Below are positions 8,758 through 17,749 of a stretch of DNA of 64,000 bases, in pieces; the stretch's first letter is position 1; each line of letters starts with the position of its first letter. The stretch comes from Cylindrospermum sp. NIES-4074 (GTDB lineage Bacteria; Cyanobacteriota; Cyanobacteriia; Cyanobacteriales; Nostocaceae), in contig AP018269.1 of NCBI GenBank assembly GCA_003994795.1, forward strand, positions 1,615,346 through 1,679,345, written 5' to 3'. A program made the position numbers and the translations under genes. Under the pieces are notes generated by a model. That model was not told the origin of the DNA, did not search any database, and saw nothing but the letters and a program-made list of their open reading frames with translations.

Positions 8758-9335
8758 ATATTCAGCAGGAACTAAACCGCTTAGAAGAAATGATTCTCTA
8801 TGGTTTACGGATTCCACTGACGGGACGCACTTTAGTAGATGAAGAAAAGCTGTTAGAACAGCTAGATTTCATCCGGCTTTCGTTGCCAACGGTTTTTCAG
8901 GAAGCAGCGATCATTTTAGAACAAAAGGAGGAAATTCTGCTAGAAGCAGAAGAATACGGGCAGCAGGTTGTGGAAGCAGCCCAAGCGAAAAGAGCGCAAA
9001 TTTTAGCTGAGAGCGATATTATCAGACAGGCGGAACGGGAAGCCGACCAACTGCGGCGCAAGGTGCAACAAGAGTGTGATGCCTTGATGCAAGACACCTT
9101 GGCGGAAATTGAGCGTAAACAGCGTGTTTGCCAGCAAGAGTTGGAAGAAATCCGCCAAAGTGCGATCGCTCAAGCTGAAGAAATTGAAGATGGCGCTGAT
9201 CAATACGCTGACGGTGTTCTAGAAAATATCGAGCAGGATCTCAAAGATATGTTGCGAATTATCACTAATGGACGGCAACAACTGCGAACAGATGCCCCAC
9301 CGCCGAAAAATTCCTCTAATTCTAAAAAAAGATAA
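8643..9335 (+). CDS. Coiled-coil protein overlapping coaD (DivIVA-like / ATP-synthase-b-like heptads)
   Basis: A protein of 230 residues. An N-terminal ~45-residue Pro/Ser/Asn-rich segment leads to [19 protein letters not shown], a long Glu/Gln/Ala-rich coiled coil (~85-200; [19 protein letters not shown]), and a charged C-terminus ending NSSNSKKR. No membrane segment. The first ATG at 8643 puts 115 nt inside coaD in a different frame. The next in-frame ATG (8790) would remove the Pro-rich region and still start outside coaD. From memory, the Pro-rich N-terminus occurs in other Nostoc proteins, which favours the long form. Function unknown; coiled-coil proteins of this type include cell-division and polarity scaffolds. 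Confidence 0.75.
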   Translation: MLQPQLSNIEPNYNGNSSSPPEYPNGSSYGEAPPTGGVDIQQELNRLEEMILYGLRIPLTGRTLVDEEKLLEQLDFIRLSLPTVFQEAAIILEQKEEILLEAEEYGQQVVEAAQAKRAQILAESDIIRQAEREADQLRRKVQQECDALMQDTLAEIERKQRVCQQELEEIRQSAIAQAEEIEDGADQYADGVLENIEQDLKDMLRIITNGRQQLRTDAPPPKNSSNSKKR

Positions 9336-9504
9336 GTTGTAAGTGATTCAACATTCAAGTAATGGCAAAGCCAGTATTTAAGAATATCCTGGCTCATGAA
9401 GTTTTTTGTTGAAATTTCTGCACAAAAAAAACGTTATACCGACTTTTGAGGTTTCATCGTCTCAACTTCACTTATTTGGCTTGTAATTGAAGAGAATTTA
9501 ACAA

Positions 9505-9831
9505 ATGAACACTTTATCTCAAATTAATTTTGGGGCAAATTTAGCCAGTCTCCTGGGAATTATGTATTTGCTGTTTGCACCTGCTTACTTGATTGTCACG
9601 ATAATTCTTCTAAGCCAACGAGGAAGAAGACTTACAAGTTTGGCTTTAACACTTTATATTATTCAAATGATATTTGTGCCGTTATTTATGTTACTGAGCG
9701 GATTGATATTGTTTTTTCAAGGATGGCGTTTAGATCCTGTTCTCCAGTTTGGGCAATTTTTATCATCGCTATTAATTATTTATCTGAGTGTCAAAGATAT
9801 TGTAATTAATGCAGTTTACAATAATAGATGA
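9505..9831 (+). CDS. ycf66: Ycf66-family membrane protein
   Basis: A small membrane protein of 108 residues with about three hydrophobic helices. Two stretches match the Ycf66 family as I know it: NFGANLASLLGIMYLLF at the N-terminus, and LILFFQGWRLDPVLQFGQF in the C-terminal half (the QGWRLDPxLQFGQF block is characteristic). Ycf66 is conserved in cyanobacteria and some plastids, and its function is not settled. It is shorter than many family members, which carry a C-terminal soluble region. It stands alone in a 170-bp/80-bp spacer context. Confidence 0.75.
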   Translation: MNTLSQINFGANLASLLGIMYLLFAPAYLIVTIILLSQRGRRLTSLALTLYIIQMIFVPLFMLLSGLILFFQGWRLDPVLQFGQFLSSLLIIYLSVKDIVINAVYNNR

Positions 9832-9912
9832 ATATCACGCAAAGACAAGGCAGTGCCCGACTTGAAGCGACTGCCGTCGCCAAGGCTTTGTAATCATCTT
9901 TGCGCGATATGA

Positions 9913-11262
9913 TTACAACGTGTAGGTGAAATCATTCACCAACATACCAGGAACTAAACTACCGCCTAATTGGCGACTTTCGTAGGTTCCGACTTCAGGA
10001 ATGAATTCTTGAAAGTTAGTTAAATCTACTAGATTTTCTTCAGCCCAAAAGCGATAGAGACTTTCATCAAAACGCAGGTTTTCAATGGGGGCGACAATTT
10101 CGCCGTTTTCTACCCAAAAACAAGCATAACGGGTCATACCTGTAATTCTACCAGTTGGGCGATCGCTCCAATTCAAATAATGTAAATTGGAAACATATAA
10201 TCCTGTATCCAAACTTGGGAGAATTTGCTCAAAAGCTAAATTTCCTGCTTTCACTTCTGGCGCACGTAAAGTTTCTGAAGCATTAGCACCATTAGCAGTT
10301 TTACTATATTCCTTAGCAGTGCGAGAATTCACCAAAGTATTTACCAAAATTCCTTTTTCAATTAAAGGTAACTCTGGTGCTGCCATTTCTCCCAAATCAT
10401 TAAATCTTGGTACCAAACCCCGCTGAAAGTTTTCTTTTAAACTAAATTTGGGTGAAAGCTGTTTTTCTTGACGCCATAAAGCAGCTAAAGCACTATTTCC
10501 TTGTTGAATATCTGCTTCACTGATAGCCCCCCAAGAAAGCATAGTCAATAAATCGGCAACTGCGGCGGGTGCAAAATAGGTTTTGTATTGTCCCCGTGGT
10601 AATTCTTTTGGGGAATGAGAGAGTAATTCTAATTGTTTTTTCGCTTCTTGGATTTTGGCGATATAAGCAGGTTTATCCCAATCACTGCCGGCAAAAGTGC
10701 CTTTGACAGCTTGCCCTGAATTGGTAAACAAGGAATAGTCTAAGGTGAAAGAATCGGTAGCAAACCAGTGTTTTTGTCCGCTGGAATCACCATAAGCTTT
10801 AATGACAACTCCACCAGCATATAAACCCGTGAAATCTAATTCGGTTACTAGTTCAAGGACAGTGGAAACGACTGATTCCTCCGGCAACAAATTTCCTGAA
10901 TGAATTTCTCGACTGGTGTTATTTCCTGATGGTAAAACTAAATAGGGGTCGATAGGTAATAGAGTAATTTCTTCCCGTAAATCCTGCAAGGCTGCGTATG
11001 CAGATTGCCAGTCTCTCTCCCAATTACCGATAAAGGGAAATTGTCGAAAACTGCTGCGCTGATCTGCCATCAAAGTCATTGTGATTAAACCATCAGCAAC
11101 GCAACCAGTTTGTCGCACCTTAGCGCGATTGAAACGGGTAAATTGACTCCGTTCACTGCTAAGTCTCACAGTGAAATGTTCACCTTCTGCCTTTTTAATT
11201 AGCAGTGTTTCAATTAATTGATTAAAACTTATTTCTAAAGCAGATAATTCCTCAATTTTCAT
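9913..11262 (-). CDS. pmbA: TldE/PmbA-like metalloprotease-family subunit
   Basis: TldD/E-family protein of about 449 residues. TldE is the non-catalytic partner of the TldD metalloprotease that degrades or matures peptides in the cytoplasm. The C-terminal half has the family Gly-rich blocks (RQLGGSLVPGMLVNDF, and PTGRITGMTRYACFWVENG). No HExxxH motif is present, consistent with the E subunit. Start at 11262 (MKIEELSALE) is preferred; an in-frame extension to 11280 adds only six residues. It lies 225 bp after tldD on the same strand, and the pair forms a TldD/TldE heterodimer unit downstream of cysS. Confidence 0.88.
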   Translation of the reverse strand: MKIEELSALEISFNQLIETLLIKKAEGEHFTVRLSSERSQFTRFNRAKVRQTGCVADGLITMTLMADQRSSFRQFPFIGNWERDWQSAYAALQDLREEITLLPIDPYLVLPSGNNTSREIHSGNLLPEESVVSTVLELVTELDFTGLYAGGVVIKAYGDSSGQKHWFATDSFTLDYSLFTNSGQAVKGTFAGSDWDKPAYIAKIQEAKKQLELLSHSPKELPRGQYKTYFAPAAVADLLTMLSWGAISEADIQQGNSALAALWRQEKQLSPKFSLKENFQRGLVPRFNDLGEMAAPELPLIEKGILVNTLVNSRTAKEYSKTANGANASETLRAPEVKAGNLAFEQILPSLDTGLYVSNLHYLNWSDRPTGRITGMTRYACFWVENGEIVAPIENLRFDESLYRFWAEENLVDLTNFQEFIPEVGTYESRQLGGSLVPGMLVNDFTYTL

Positions 11263-11428
11263 AATTCTTGCACAGGTCAAATATAGAGAATGGTAGAAAG
11301 TTAAGCACCTAACTCAGCACTCCAATTTAAGTTTATTATTAAAGCAGATAAATATAGATAATTCATCTGTGTTTATCTGTGTTTATCTGTGGTTTCATTT
11401 TCATAAAAATGATTTTTGCCAGAACTGA

Positions 11429-11492
11429 ATGACAGGCGAGACGCCTGTCCTACAATTGGGGAACGGGACTTTTGCGAGACGCCTGTCCTAAG
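11429..11492. repeat. Short palindromic repeat ACAGGCGAGACGCCTGT, two copies
   Basis: A perfect ~17-bp palindrome (ACAGGCGAGACGCCTGT) at about 11431-11448, and a truncated copy at 11474-11490 overlapping the 3' end of tldD. The same palindrome recurs several times at 21622-21835. It can form a hairpin and may be a short mobile repeat or act as a transcription end signal. Confidence 0.6.
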
Positions 11493-12927
11493 TTCCGCCG
11501 CCAAAAACTTCGACATTAGCAAATAGACAAACTGGTGAACCATGCCCTACCCAAATCGCTTGATTGGGTTCACCTTTGCCACAGTAAGGAGTGCCATACA
11601 TTTGCCAATTTGAGGCATTTCCCACCTTAGTTAAACTGTGCCAAAATTCTGGCGTGGTGGCGCGATAGTTGGGATTGCGGAGGGTTTTGGTGAGTTTACC
11701 ATTTTCAATCAATTTAGCGTATTCGCAACCAAACTGGAATTTAAAACGGCGATCGTCAATTGACCAAGAACGGTTAGATTCCATGTAAACACCATGTTCT
11801 ATGTCGGCGATGATTTCATCAAAGGTGGCGTTTCCTGGCTCTAAATTTAAGTTTGCCATTCGGTCAATTGCCGGTCGATTCCAAGAAGAAGCACGGGCAC
11901 AGGCAACTCCAGGTACTCCGGCTCTTGCTTGACTCTCCAAGCTGCCCAAACCCCGCTGAAGTACACCTTCTTTAATTACATATTCCCGTGTCGCTACAGC
12001 CCCTGTGTCATCAAATCCGTAGCTGGCAAATTCACCAGGCACGGTGGGGTCAAAGGTGATATTTAGTTTTTCCGAACCATATACTAGTTTGCCAAAATCG
12101 CTTTTGTTGACAAAGCTGCCCCCAGCGTAGTTGCGCTCATCTCCTAAAATCCGGTCAATTTCTAGGGGATGTCCGACGCTTTCATGGATTTGCAGCATCA
12201 TTTGGTCTGGGGCTAAAACTAAGTTGGTGCGGGTGGTTGGGCATTCGTCGGCTGTTAAGAGTTCTACTGCTTGTGCGCCAACTTGCTGCACCCGATGCCA
12301 TAACTCATCTTGTTTTAAAAGTTCCCATCCACCTTGGTAATAGTTTGCATGGGCGCCGTTGTTGGTGCGCTGCTGGACGATCGCACCATCTTGAGCGATC
12401 GCACCATAATGTGTACCAAGGGAAACTGTTTTTTGATATACCTGTGAGCCGTTGCTGCTCACAAACCACGTCTCTCTCTCTGTTGTGCCGATGCTGGCGG
12501 TGGTTTGGACAATCTTTTCGTTAACTTTGAGGTTTTGGCAAATGCGAACCAGTAAATCGTTAATTTCCCCCGGACTGAGGGCGTCTAATGGTTCGAGAAA
12601 CGGTGAGTTATATTCCCCGACAACTTTTGGGCGTTCAGTTTGCCGAAATGGGTAAATAAACCATTCGCTGGCTGCTAATGCTTGTTTGTAGGCTGTTTGG
12701 GATGCAGCTTGCAGGGCTGACAGTTCTAGAGAGTTGGTAGCGGCATAACCCAAACAGCCATTTACCAAGACTTCCAGCATGGCACCCACGGTGGAGGATT
12801 TACCGTTGGCTTTGGGTAAACCGTCACGTACATAACGGCTTGAGGATGTTTCTTTTACGGCTCTAATCCCAATCCAATCAGCGGGAATATTAAAATTAGC
12901 GATCGCTTTTGTTAATTCAGACCACAT
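11488..12927 (-). CDS. tldD: TldD metalloprotease
   Basis: Zinc metalloprotease subunit of the TldD/E family, 479 residues. The catalytic HExxxH motif is visible as MLQIHESVGHPLEIDR, and the downstream metal-binding Cys as MYGTPYCGKGEPNQ. The Gly-rich SYGFDDTGAVATREYVIKEG block is also typical. The partner TldE is encoded immediately downstream. It begins only 25 bp after the cysS stop, so cysS-tldD-tldE probably form one minus-strand transcript. The stop region overlaps a dispersed palindromic repeat (GAGACGCCTGTCC). Confidence 0.93.
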   Translation of the reverse strand: MWSELTKAIANFNIPADWIGIRAVKETSSSRYVRDGLPKANGKSSTVGAMLEVLVNGCLGYAATNSLELSALQAASQTAYKQALAASEWFIYPFRQTERPKVVGEYNSPFLEPLDALSPGEINDLLVRICQNLKVNEKIVQTTASIGTTERETWFVSSNGSQVYQKTVSLGTHYGAIAQDGAIVQQRTNNGAHANYYQGGWELLKQDELWHRVQQVGAQAVELLTADECPTTRTNLVLAPDQMMLQIHESVGHPLEIDRILGDERNYAGGSFVNKSDFGKLVYGSEKLNITFDPTVPGEFASYGFDDTGAVATREYVIKEGVLQRGLGSLESQARAGVPGVACARASSWNRPAIDRMANLNLEPGNATFDEIIADIEHGVYMESNRSWSIDDRRFKFQFGCEYAKLIENGKLTKTLRNPNYRATTPEFWHSLTKVGNASNWQMYGTPYCGKGEPNQAIWVGHGSPVCLFANVEVFGGGT

Positions 12928-12952
12928 AAGTACAATTCAAAATTCAAAATTA

Positions 12953-14482
12953 TTAATTCCTGTGCCAGCGAGTGCCTTCGCGACTATCAATTAAAGTAAC
13001 GCCTTTGGCTAGCAGTTCGTCACGAATGCGATCGCCTTCTGAAAAATTCTTGGCTTTTCTCGCTTCTTGCCGTTTTTGAATCAAATCCTCAATTTCCCCA
13101 TCACTTAAACCATCATTCACAGGGTTTTCGGCTTCTGGCTGTGCGGTTAAACCCAAAACATCAGCTAAAGTCACAAGTGTTTGCCAGGTTTTAAGTAATT
13201 CATCAGATGGTATTTCTGTTCTTCCTTCATGGGTCAGAATATTTCCTTCATGTCGTAGTTCCTTAGCCATTTCAAATAAGACGGCTAACCCACCAGGAAA
13301 ATTAAAGTCTTTGTTTATACTGGGGCAAAAGAGATTAGTAATGTTATCGAACCTGGTATCGTAGGGTGTATCTTGTGGCCAACCAAGTAGTTCAGCTTGT
13401 CCATCAAAGATTTGACCGCTAGGACGTAGTATAGGATTACTAACTTTATCCAATGGCCAACCAAGTTTTTCACCATATTGATAACCAAAGAGTAAACCTT
13501 CTCTCAGGGTATGCCAGCCGTTGGTTGCTGCCGCGATCGCATCATCGGTAAAATCAATTGGCTTGCGATATTGTGCCATCAACACAAACAACCGCACTGC
13601 CATTGGATCAACGCCCCGATCTAGCAATTCGCGAATAGTGATAAAGTTGCCCAAAGACTTGGACATTTTTTCACCATCAACTTTTACCATGCCGTTGTGC
13701 AGCCAGTAAGTTGCTAAGGGTTTGCCTGTCACCGCTTCCGATTGGGCAATTTCATTTTCATGGTGAGGGAAAATTAAATCAGCACCACCTGCGTGAATAT
13801 CAATCGTATCACCCAGGCGATCGCGCACCATAGCCGAGCATTCAATGTGCCATCCCGGACGGCCAGCACCCCAAGGTGACTCCCAAGCAGGTTCTCCCGG
13901 TTTTGCAGCCTTCCACAGGGCAAAATCAAAGGGATCTTTCTTTTTTTGATATTCTGGGTCTTCGACATTTACGCGATCGCTTGCACCGGCTTGTAAATCA
14001 TCTAGCTTACGTCCTGAAAGCTTGCCATACTCACCAAAATGCCGTACAGAATAATAAACATCGCCGTCAGCCGGATAAGCAAAACCTTTGTGTTCTAACT
14101 CGTGAATTAACCGCTGAATCCCGTTCATCGTATGGGTAGCACGGGGATACTCATCGGCTTCTTTGATTCCCAAACGCCCCATATCCTCAAAATATGCTTG
14201 AATATAGCGATCGGCTACCGCTTCCATCGTCGATTGTTCTTCACGGGCACGTCTGAGAATCTTGTCATCAATATCGGTAAAATTTTGGATATAGCGGACT
14301 TCATAGCCGATAAACTGGAGGTATCGACGCACTACATCCCAGATAATACAAGCTCTAGCATGACCCAAATGGCAGTAATCGTACACTGTCACGCCGCAGT
14401 AATACATCTTAACCTTTCCTGGTTCGACGGTTGTAAACGGTTCCTGACGACGAGTGAGAGTATTGTAAAGGGTTAGGGTCAT
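12953..14482 (-). CDS. cysS: Cysteine--tRNA ligase
   Basis: Class I aminoacyl-tRNA synthetase, about 509 residues. Landmarks: [19 protein letters not shown] (zinc Cys and HIGH-like HLGH), GWHIECSAM with the second zinc Cys, [18 protein letters not shown], and the KMSKS motif in [11 protein letters not shown]. The start at 14482 ([16 protein letters not shown]) is standard; an in-frame upstream ATG at 14551 adds 23 hydrophobic residues unlike the family. Between [10 protein letters not shown] and [12 protein letters not shown] there are ~50 residues containing a second LGWP, longer than I expect for cyanobacterial CysRS. This is possibly a local duplication. Confidence 0.96.
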   Translation of the reverse strand: MTLTLYNTLTRRQEPFTTVEPGKVKMYYCGVTVYDYCHLGHARACIIWDVVRRYLQFIGYEVRYIQNFTDIDDKILRRAREEQSTMEAVADRYIQAYFEDMGRLGIKEADEYPRATHTMNGIQRLIHELEHKGFAYPADGDVYYSVRHFGEYGKLSGRKLDDLQAGASDRVNVEDPEYQKKKDPFDFALWKAAKPGEPAWESPWGAGRPGWHIECSAMVRDRLGDTIDIHAGGADLIFPHHENEIAQSEAVTGKPLATYWLHNGMVKVDGEKMSKSLGNFITIRELLDRGVDPMAVRLFVLMAQYRKPIDFTDDAIAAATNGWHTLREGLLFGYQYGEKLGWPLDKVSNPILRPSGQIFDGQAELLGWPQDTPYDTRFDNITNLFCPSINKDFNFPGGLAVLFEMAKELRHEGNILTHEGRTEIPSDELLKTWQTLVTLADVLGLTAQPEAENPVNDGLSDGEIEDLIQKRQEARKAKNFSEGDRIRDELLAKGVTLIDSREGTRWHRN

Positions 14483-14663
14483 AACAGAGTAATACTGAAA
14501 TAAGAAGATGAGCAATAATAGGGTAAAGCAACTGGGAGGACAGTCCAGCATCCCTATGCTAGTGTTTTCTGGACTATCTGCGCTACATTTTGCAATTTCT
14601 GATGCGGCTTAATCCGTCGCTCAGAGTTATCAATTATTTTCTGACTTTTTTCATAACCGCGCT

Positions 14664-15794
14664 ATGCAATCAGTAGTTACTTCCGAATCTCAAGCAATGG
14701 ACGCGCCAAAGCAAGGACTGCCTGTAACAATTATTACGGGTTTTCTCGGTAGCGGCAAGACAACTTTACTCAATCATATTCTCAACAATCAGCAAGGTCT
14801 GAAAACTGCTGTTCTCGTCAATGAATTTGGCGAAATTGGCATCGACAACGAGTTAATCGTTTCCACTGGTGAGAACATGGTGGAACTCAGTAACGGTTGT
14901 ATTTGCTGCACCATCAATAATGATTTGGTCGATGCCGTTTACAAAGTTTTAGAACGGGAAGAAAAGCTAGATTATCTGGTTGTGGAGACAACTGGACTTG
15001 CAGATCCGCTACCAGTAGCCCTGACATTTCTTGGCTCAGAGTTGCGGGATTTAACCCGTTTAGATTCGATCATTACCGTGGTGGATGCGGCGAATTATAG
15101 CTTAGATTTATTCAACTCTCAAGCAGCTTACAGCCAAATTGCCTATGGTGATGTCATTGTGCTTAACAAAACTGATTTGGTTGATGAAGCCACTTTGACG
15201 GAGTTGGAAAGAAAGATTAATGAGGTGAAGGAAGGATCGAGAATTCTCCGCACCACGCGATCGCAAGTTCCACTAGCTTTAATCCTCAGTGTTGGTCTGT
15301 TTGAGTCTGACAAGTATTTTGAAACAGCCGCAGACAACCACGACCACCACGACCACGATCATGACCATCACGACCACGATCATGACCATTCTACCTGCGG
15401 TCACGACCATCATGACCACGATCATGATCATCACAACCATGATCATCATGATCACCATCATTCCGACCATTTAGAAAATGATGGCTTTACTTCAATATCT
15501 TTCCAAAGTGACAAGCCGTTTGCGATTAGGAAATTTCAACATTTCTTAGATAATCAGCTACCTACTGGTGTTTTCCGGGCTAAGGGGATTATGTGGTTTG
15601 ATGAAAGTCCTAATCGTCATATTTTCCACCTGTGCGGTAAACGCTTTACCCTAGATGATGATGAGTGGAAAGGCACACCAAAAAATCAGCTAGTGTTGAT
15701 TGGTCAAAATCTCGATAGTGAAACTTTACTCTCTCAGCTGCAAAAATGCGTCTGTCTCCCTTCCACCAGCCGGGGTAAAGGCTTTGGGAAATAG
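14664..15794 (+). CDS. COG0523 (CobW-family) metal-chaperone GTPase with His-rich linker
   Basis: G3E-family P-loop GTPase thought to insert or traffic metals, 376 residues. Walker A is GFLGSGKTTLLNHIL. The CxCC metal motif is SNGCICCTINND, followed by VVETTGLADP and the guanine-specificity motif NKTD. Between residues ~225 and ~272 lies a run of His/Asp (HDHHDHDHDH repeated, with one CGH), suited to zinc or cobalt binding. The C-terminal CobW_C domain follows (FQSDKPFAIRKFQ, KGIMWFDESPNRHIFH). It is divergent from cysS across a 181-bp spacer. Family members are often induced by zinc deficiency through Zur; I could not identify a Zur box with confidence. Metal identity is unproven. Confidence 0.92.
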   Translation: MQSVVTSESQAMDAPKQGLPVTIITGFLGSGKTTLLNHILNNQQGLKTAVLVNEFGEIGIDNELIVSTGENMVELSNGCICCTINNDLVDAVYKVLEREEKLDYLVVETTGLADPLPVALTFLGSELRDLTRLDSIITVVDAANYSLDLFNSQAAYSQIAYGDVIVLNKTDLVDEATLTELERKINEVKEGSRILRTTRSQVPLALILSVGLFESDKYFETAADNHDHHDHDHDHHDHDHDHSTCGHDHHDHDHDHHNHDHHDHHHSDHLENDGFTSISFQSDKPFAIRKFQHFLDNQLPTGVFRAKGIMWFDESPNRHIFHLCGKRFTLDDDEWKGTPKNQLVLIGQNLDSETLLSQLQKCVCLPSTSRGKGFGK

Positions 15795-15941
15795 TCATTA
15801 GTCAAACAATTTTGGATTTTAGATTTTAGATTTTAGATTGACCCCAGCAATCAAGTCAGGGGCTTATAACCCTTTAAAAATTTTAAATTTTGAATCTTTA
15901 ATCCAAAATCCAAAATTGAAAATCTAAAATTCGGTCATTAG
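15794..15941 (+). repeat. Dispersed AT-rich repeat, copy 2 (uninterrupted)
   Basis: About 148 bp with the same ends and central GACCCCAGCAATCAAGTCAG block as 6490-6700 and the inverted 45126-45344 copy. This copy lacks the nested GGCAGCGCGGTC block and so shows the ancestral arrangement. The two AT-rich arms are partly complementary (TTTTGGATTTTAGA and TCTAAAAT/ATCCAAAA), so it can fold. Confidence 0.6.
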
Positions 15942-15943
15942 CT

Positions 15944-16015
15944 TTGTAGGGTGGTGCGTCAGACTCGATTATTCGGTAATAATCAACAGATTTTCGGCAT
16001 CTGACGCACCCTACA
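15944..16015. repeat. Imperfect inverted repeat, TTGTAGGGTG...CACCCTACAA type
   Basis: The left arm (15944-15962, TTGTAGGGTGGTGCGTCAG) pairs with the right arm (16000-16015, CTGACGCACCCTACAA) with a 3-nt bulge, around an AT-rich 37-nt centre. GTAGGGTGCGT-type palindromes also occur near 38995-39035. No coding capacity. Confidence 0.55.
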
Positions 16016-16091
16016 ATCTTACATTGAGTGTGAAACGCAGCTTTAGTCATTAGTCATTAAAATAACAAAAGACTAATGGCTAGTGAACATT

Positions 16092-16535
16092 ATGCGAGTG
16101 GTTATTCAACGAGTTACATCATCTCAAGTTACGGTTAACGGGGAAATTGTCGGCAAAATTGGGCGCGGGTTAAACTTGCTTGTGGGTATTGCCGATACTG
16201 ATACAGATGTTGAACTTGAATGGATGGCGAGAAAGTGTTTGGAATTACGGCTGTTTCCCGATGAAGAGGGGAGTGACCGCTGGCAAAAGTCTGTACAAGA
16301 AATTGGCGGAGAGTTACTAGTAGTTAGTCAGTTTACCCTTTACGGCGACTGTCGCAAAGGTCGCCGTCCCTCTTTTGACCGTTCAGCCGAACCTAAATTA
16401 GCAGTAGATTTGTATAATCTCTTTGTTTCTAAGTTACGCGCCAGCGGTTTGCAGGTAGAAACTGGTCAATTTGGCGCCATGATGCAAGTAATGATTGAAA
16501 ATGATGGCCCAGTAACTTTGATACTAGATAAATAA
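16092..16535 (+). CDS. dtd: D-aminoacyl-tRNA deacylase
   Basis: Dimeric proofreading enzyme that hydrolyses D-amino acids (and Gly mischarged on tRNA-Ala) from tRNA. Length 147 residues, normal for DTD. Motifs: [21 protein letters not shown] (the SQFTL active-site motif) and [12 protein letters not shown] (the NxGPVT motif). The start at ATG 16092 ([15 protein letters not shown]) matches the family; a GTG nine bases upstream is in frame. It is preceded by repeats and followed by psb28. Confidence 0.96.
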   Translation: MRVVIQRVTSSQVTVNGEIVGKIGRGLNLLVGIADTDTDVELEWMARKCLELRLFPDEEGSDRWQKSVQEIGGELLVVSQFTLYGDCRKGRRPSFDRSAEPKLAVDLYNLFVSKLRASGLQVETGQFGAMMQVMIENDGPVTLILDK

Positions 16536-16595
16536 TTTTCTTAAGTGTTTATGCTTAAAATAAATATCAGCAGCCTTTAGACAGTGGAGTTCTAA

Positions 16596-16648
16596 ATGAT
16601 GAGAGAATATTAAATTAACCATCATAAAACTTTAAATTCTCTCATCAT
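16596..16648 (+). promoter_or_regulatory. Hairpin sequestering the psb28 start codon
   Basis: ATGATGAGAGAAT (16596-16608) and ATTCTCTCATCAT (16636-16648) are perfect 13-bp complements, and pairing can continue through TTAAA/TTTAA with a small bulge. The right arm contains the A and T of the psb28 ATG (16647-16649) and the whole region where a ribosome-binding site would lie. In RNA this would hide the translation start. Function as a translational switch is inferred. Confidence 0.5.
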
Positions 16649-16982
16649 GGCAAAAATCCAGTTTTCTAGAGGTCTTGACGAAGAAGTAGTTCCAGACGTG
16701 CGCCTCACGAGATCGCGCAGTGGCGACCAAGGCACAGCAACGTTTATTTTTACCAATCCAAAGATTTTGGGACAAGGCAGCACCGAAGATATCACAGGGA
16801 TGTACTTAATTGACGAAGAAGGCGAAATAGTCACCCGCGAAGTTAAGGCTAAATTTGTCAACGGTCGGCCAGAAGCATTAGAAGCAATTCACCTGATGAA
16901 AACCTCTCAAGAATGGGATCGCTTTATGCGCTTTATGGAACGGTATGCTAAGGACAACGGTCTCGGATTAAGCAAATCTTAA
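16647..16982 (+). CDS. psb28: Photosystem II assembly protein Psb28
   Basis: Soluble factor that binds the cytoplasmic face of the CP43-less PSII assembly intermediate (RC47) and helps biogenesis and repair; 111 residues. Conserved stretches are [43 protein letters not shown] and [15 protein letters not shown]. The length matches the family. There is no Shine-Dalgarno-like sequence; instead the ATG lies inside the right arm of a perfect 13-bp inverted repeat (16596-16648). Monocistronic: dtd ends 111 bp upstream and moaB begins 87 bp downstream after a GTCATTA-type simple repeat. Confidence 0.96.
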   Translation: MAKIQFSRGLDEEVVPDVRLTRSRSGDQGTATFIFTNPKILGQGSTEDITGMYLIDEEGEIVTREVKAKFVNGRPEALEAIHLMKTSQEWDRFMRFMERYAKDNGLGLSKS

Positions 16983-16985
16983 GCT

Positions 16986-17024
16986 GTCATTAGTCATTAG
17001 TCATTAGTCATTGGTCATTAGCTT
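16986..17024. repeat. Tandem GTCATTA simple repeat
   Basis: Five to six head-to-tail GTCATTA(G) units, with a single TTGGTC variant, between psb28 and moaB. The same heptamer starts the dispersed repeats at 6490 and 15794. No coding meaning seen. Confidence 0.6.
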
Positions 17025-17069
17025 AAGGCCAAGGACTAATAACTTCTGCGGTAATTTGCTAAAGTGCCT

Positions 17070-17579
17070 ATGATGTCACAACCACATCCAGATTCAGCAG
17101 GAATAACGGTAAATTGTGCTGTTGTTACGGTCAGCGATACACGTTCCCCCCAAACAGATAAGAGTGGTCAACTAATTCAGCAATTACTCCTTTGTGCCAA
17201 CCACACTGTTGCAGCTTACAAAATTATCCAAGATGAACCAGCACAGATTCAAGAACAGATAGAATTGTTGGGTAAAAGTGCAAATTTGGATGCTGTGATT
17301 TTCAATGGTGGTACAGGAATTGCACCAAGGGATACCACCTATGATGCTATTGAGCAGTTATTAGAGAAGACTTTGCCAGGATTTGGTGAGTTATTTCGCT
17401 TTTTAAGTTATCAAGAAATTGGCTCACGTGCGATCGCCTCTCGTGCTGTTGCCGGTGTTTATCAAAATAAACTAATTTTCTCCCTTCCCGGTTCTAGCAA
17501 TGCTGTGCGACTAGCAATGGAAAAGCTGATTTTGCCAGAACTTCCTCACTTGGTCAGCCAAATGCGTCATCGCTCATAA
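17070..17579 (+). CDS. moaB: Molybdenum cofactor biosynthesis protein MoaB/MogA family
   Basis: MoaB/MogA-type protein that acts at the molybdopterin adenylylation or molybdenum insertion step, needed for nitrate reductase cofactor. About 169 residues. Motifs: NCAVVTVSDTRSPQTDKSG near the N-terminus, VIFNGGTGIAPRDTTYDAI (GGTG and DxT molybdopterin-binding motif) and LIFSLPGSSNAVRLAMEKL (the PGSP-like loop, here PGSS). Starts possible at GTG 17064, ATG 17070 or ATG 17073; I use 17070. It converges with mraY. Confidence 0.92.
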   Translation: MMSQPHPDSAGITVNCAVVTVSDTRSPQTDKSGQLIQQLLLCANHTVAAYKIIQDEPAQIQEQIELLGKSANLDAVIFNGGTGIAPRDTTYDAIEQLLEKTLPGFGELFRFLSYQEIGSRAIASRAVAGVYQNKLIFSLPGSSNAVRLAMEKLILPELPHLVSQMRHRS

Positions 17580-17639
17580 TTACCATTTTACTTTGGGGAG
17601 CAGGGAAGCAGGGGAGCAAAATTCCTCACTCATTACTCA

Positions 17640-17686
17640 GCACTTTAGCCGAAGCATCGAGCACTTTAGCCGAAGCATCGAGCACT
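17640..17686. repeat. 21-bp tandem repeat
   Basis: Two complete copies of GCACTTTAGCCGAAGCATCGA (17640-17660, 17661-17681) plus five bases of a third, in the spacer between convergent moaB and mraY. Confidence 0.8.
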
Positions 17687-17720
17687 AAAAAAACAACCCC
17701 CTGTAGATGTGGAGGTTGTT
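17686..17720 (-). terminator. Rho-independent terminator of mraY
   Basis: Read on the minus strand: AACAACCTCC stem, 9-nt loop, GGGGGTTGTT, then a run of seven Ts. It starts 30 bp after the mraY stop, with classical geometry. Confidence 0.8.
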
Positions 17721-17749
17721 AATTGGTTTGCGACTATCTGTTCAAAGCC

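Noticed and set aside
15279-15474. Small frames rich in Met/Val or Thr/Ile over the His-rich linker
   Set aside because: By-products of the CAC/GAC repeat inside the COG0523 GTPase gene.
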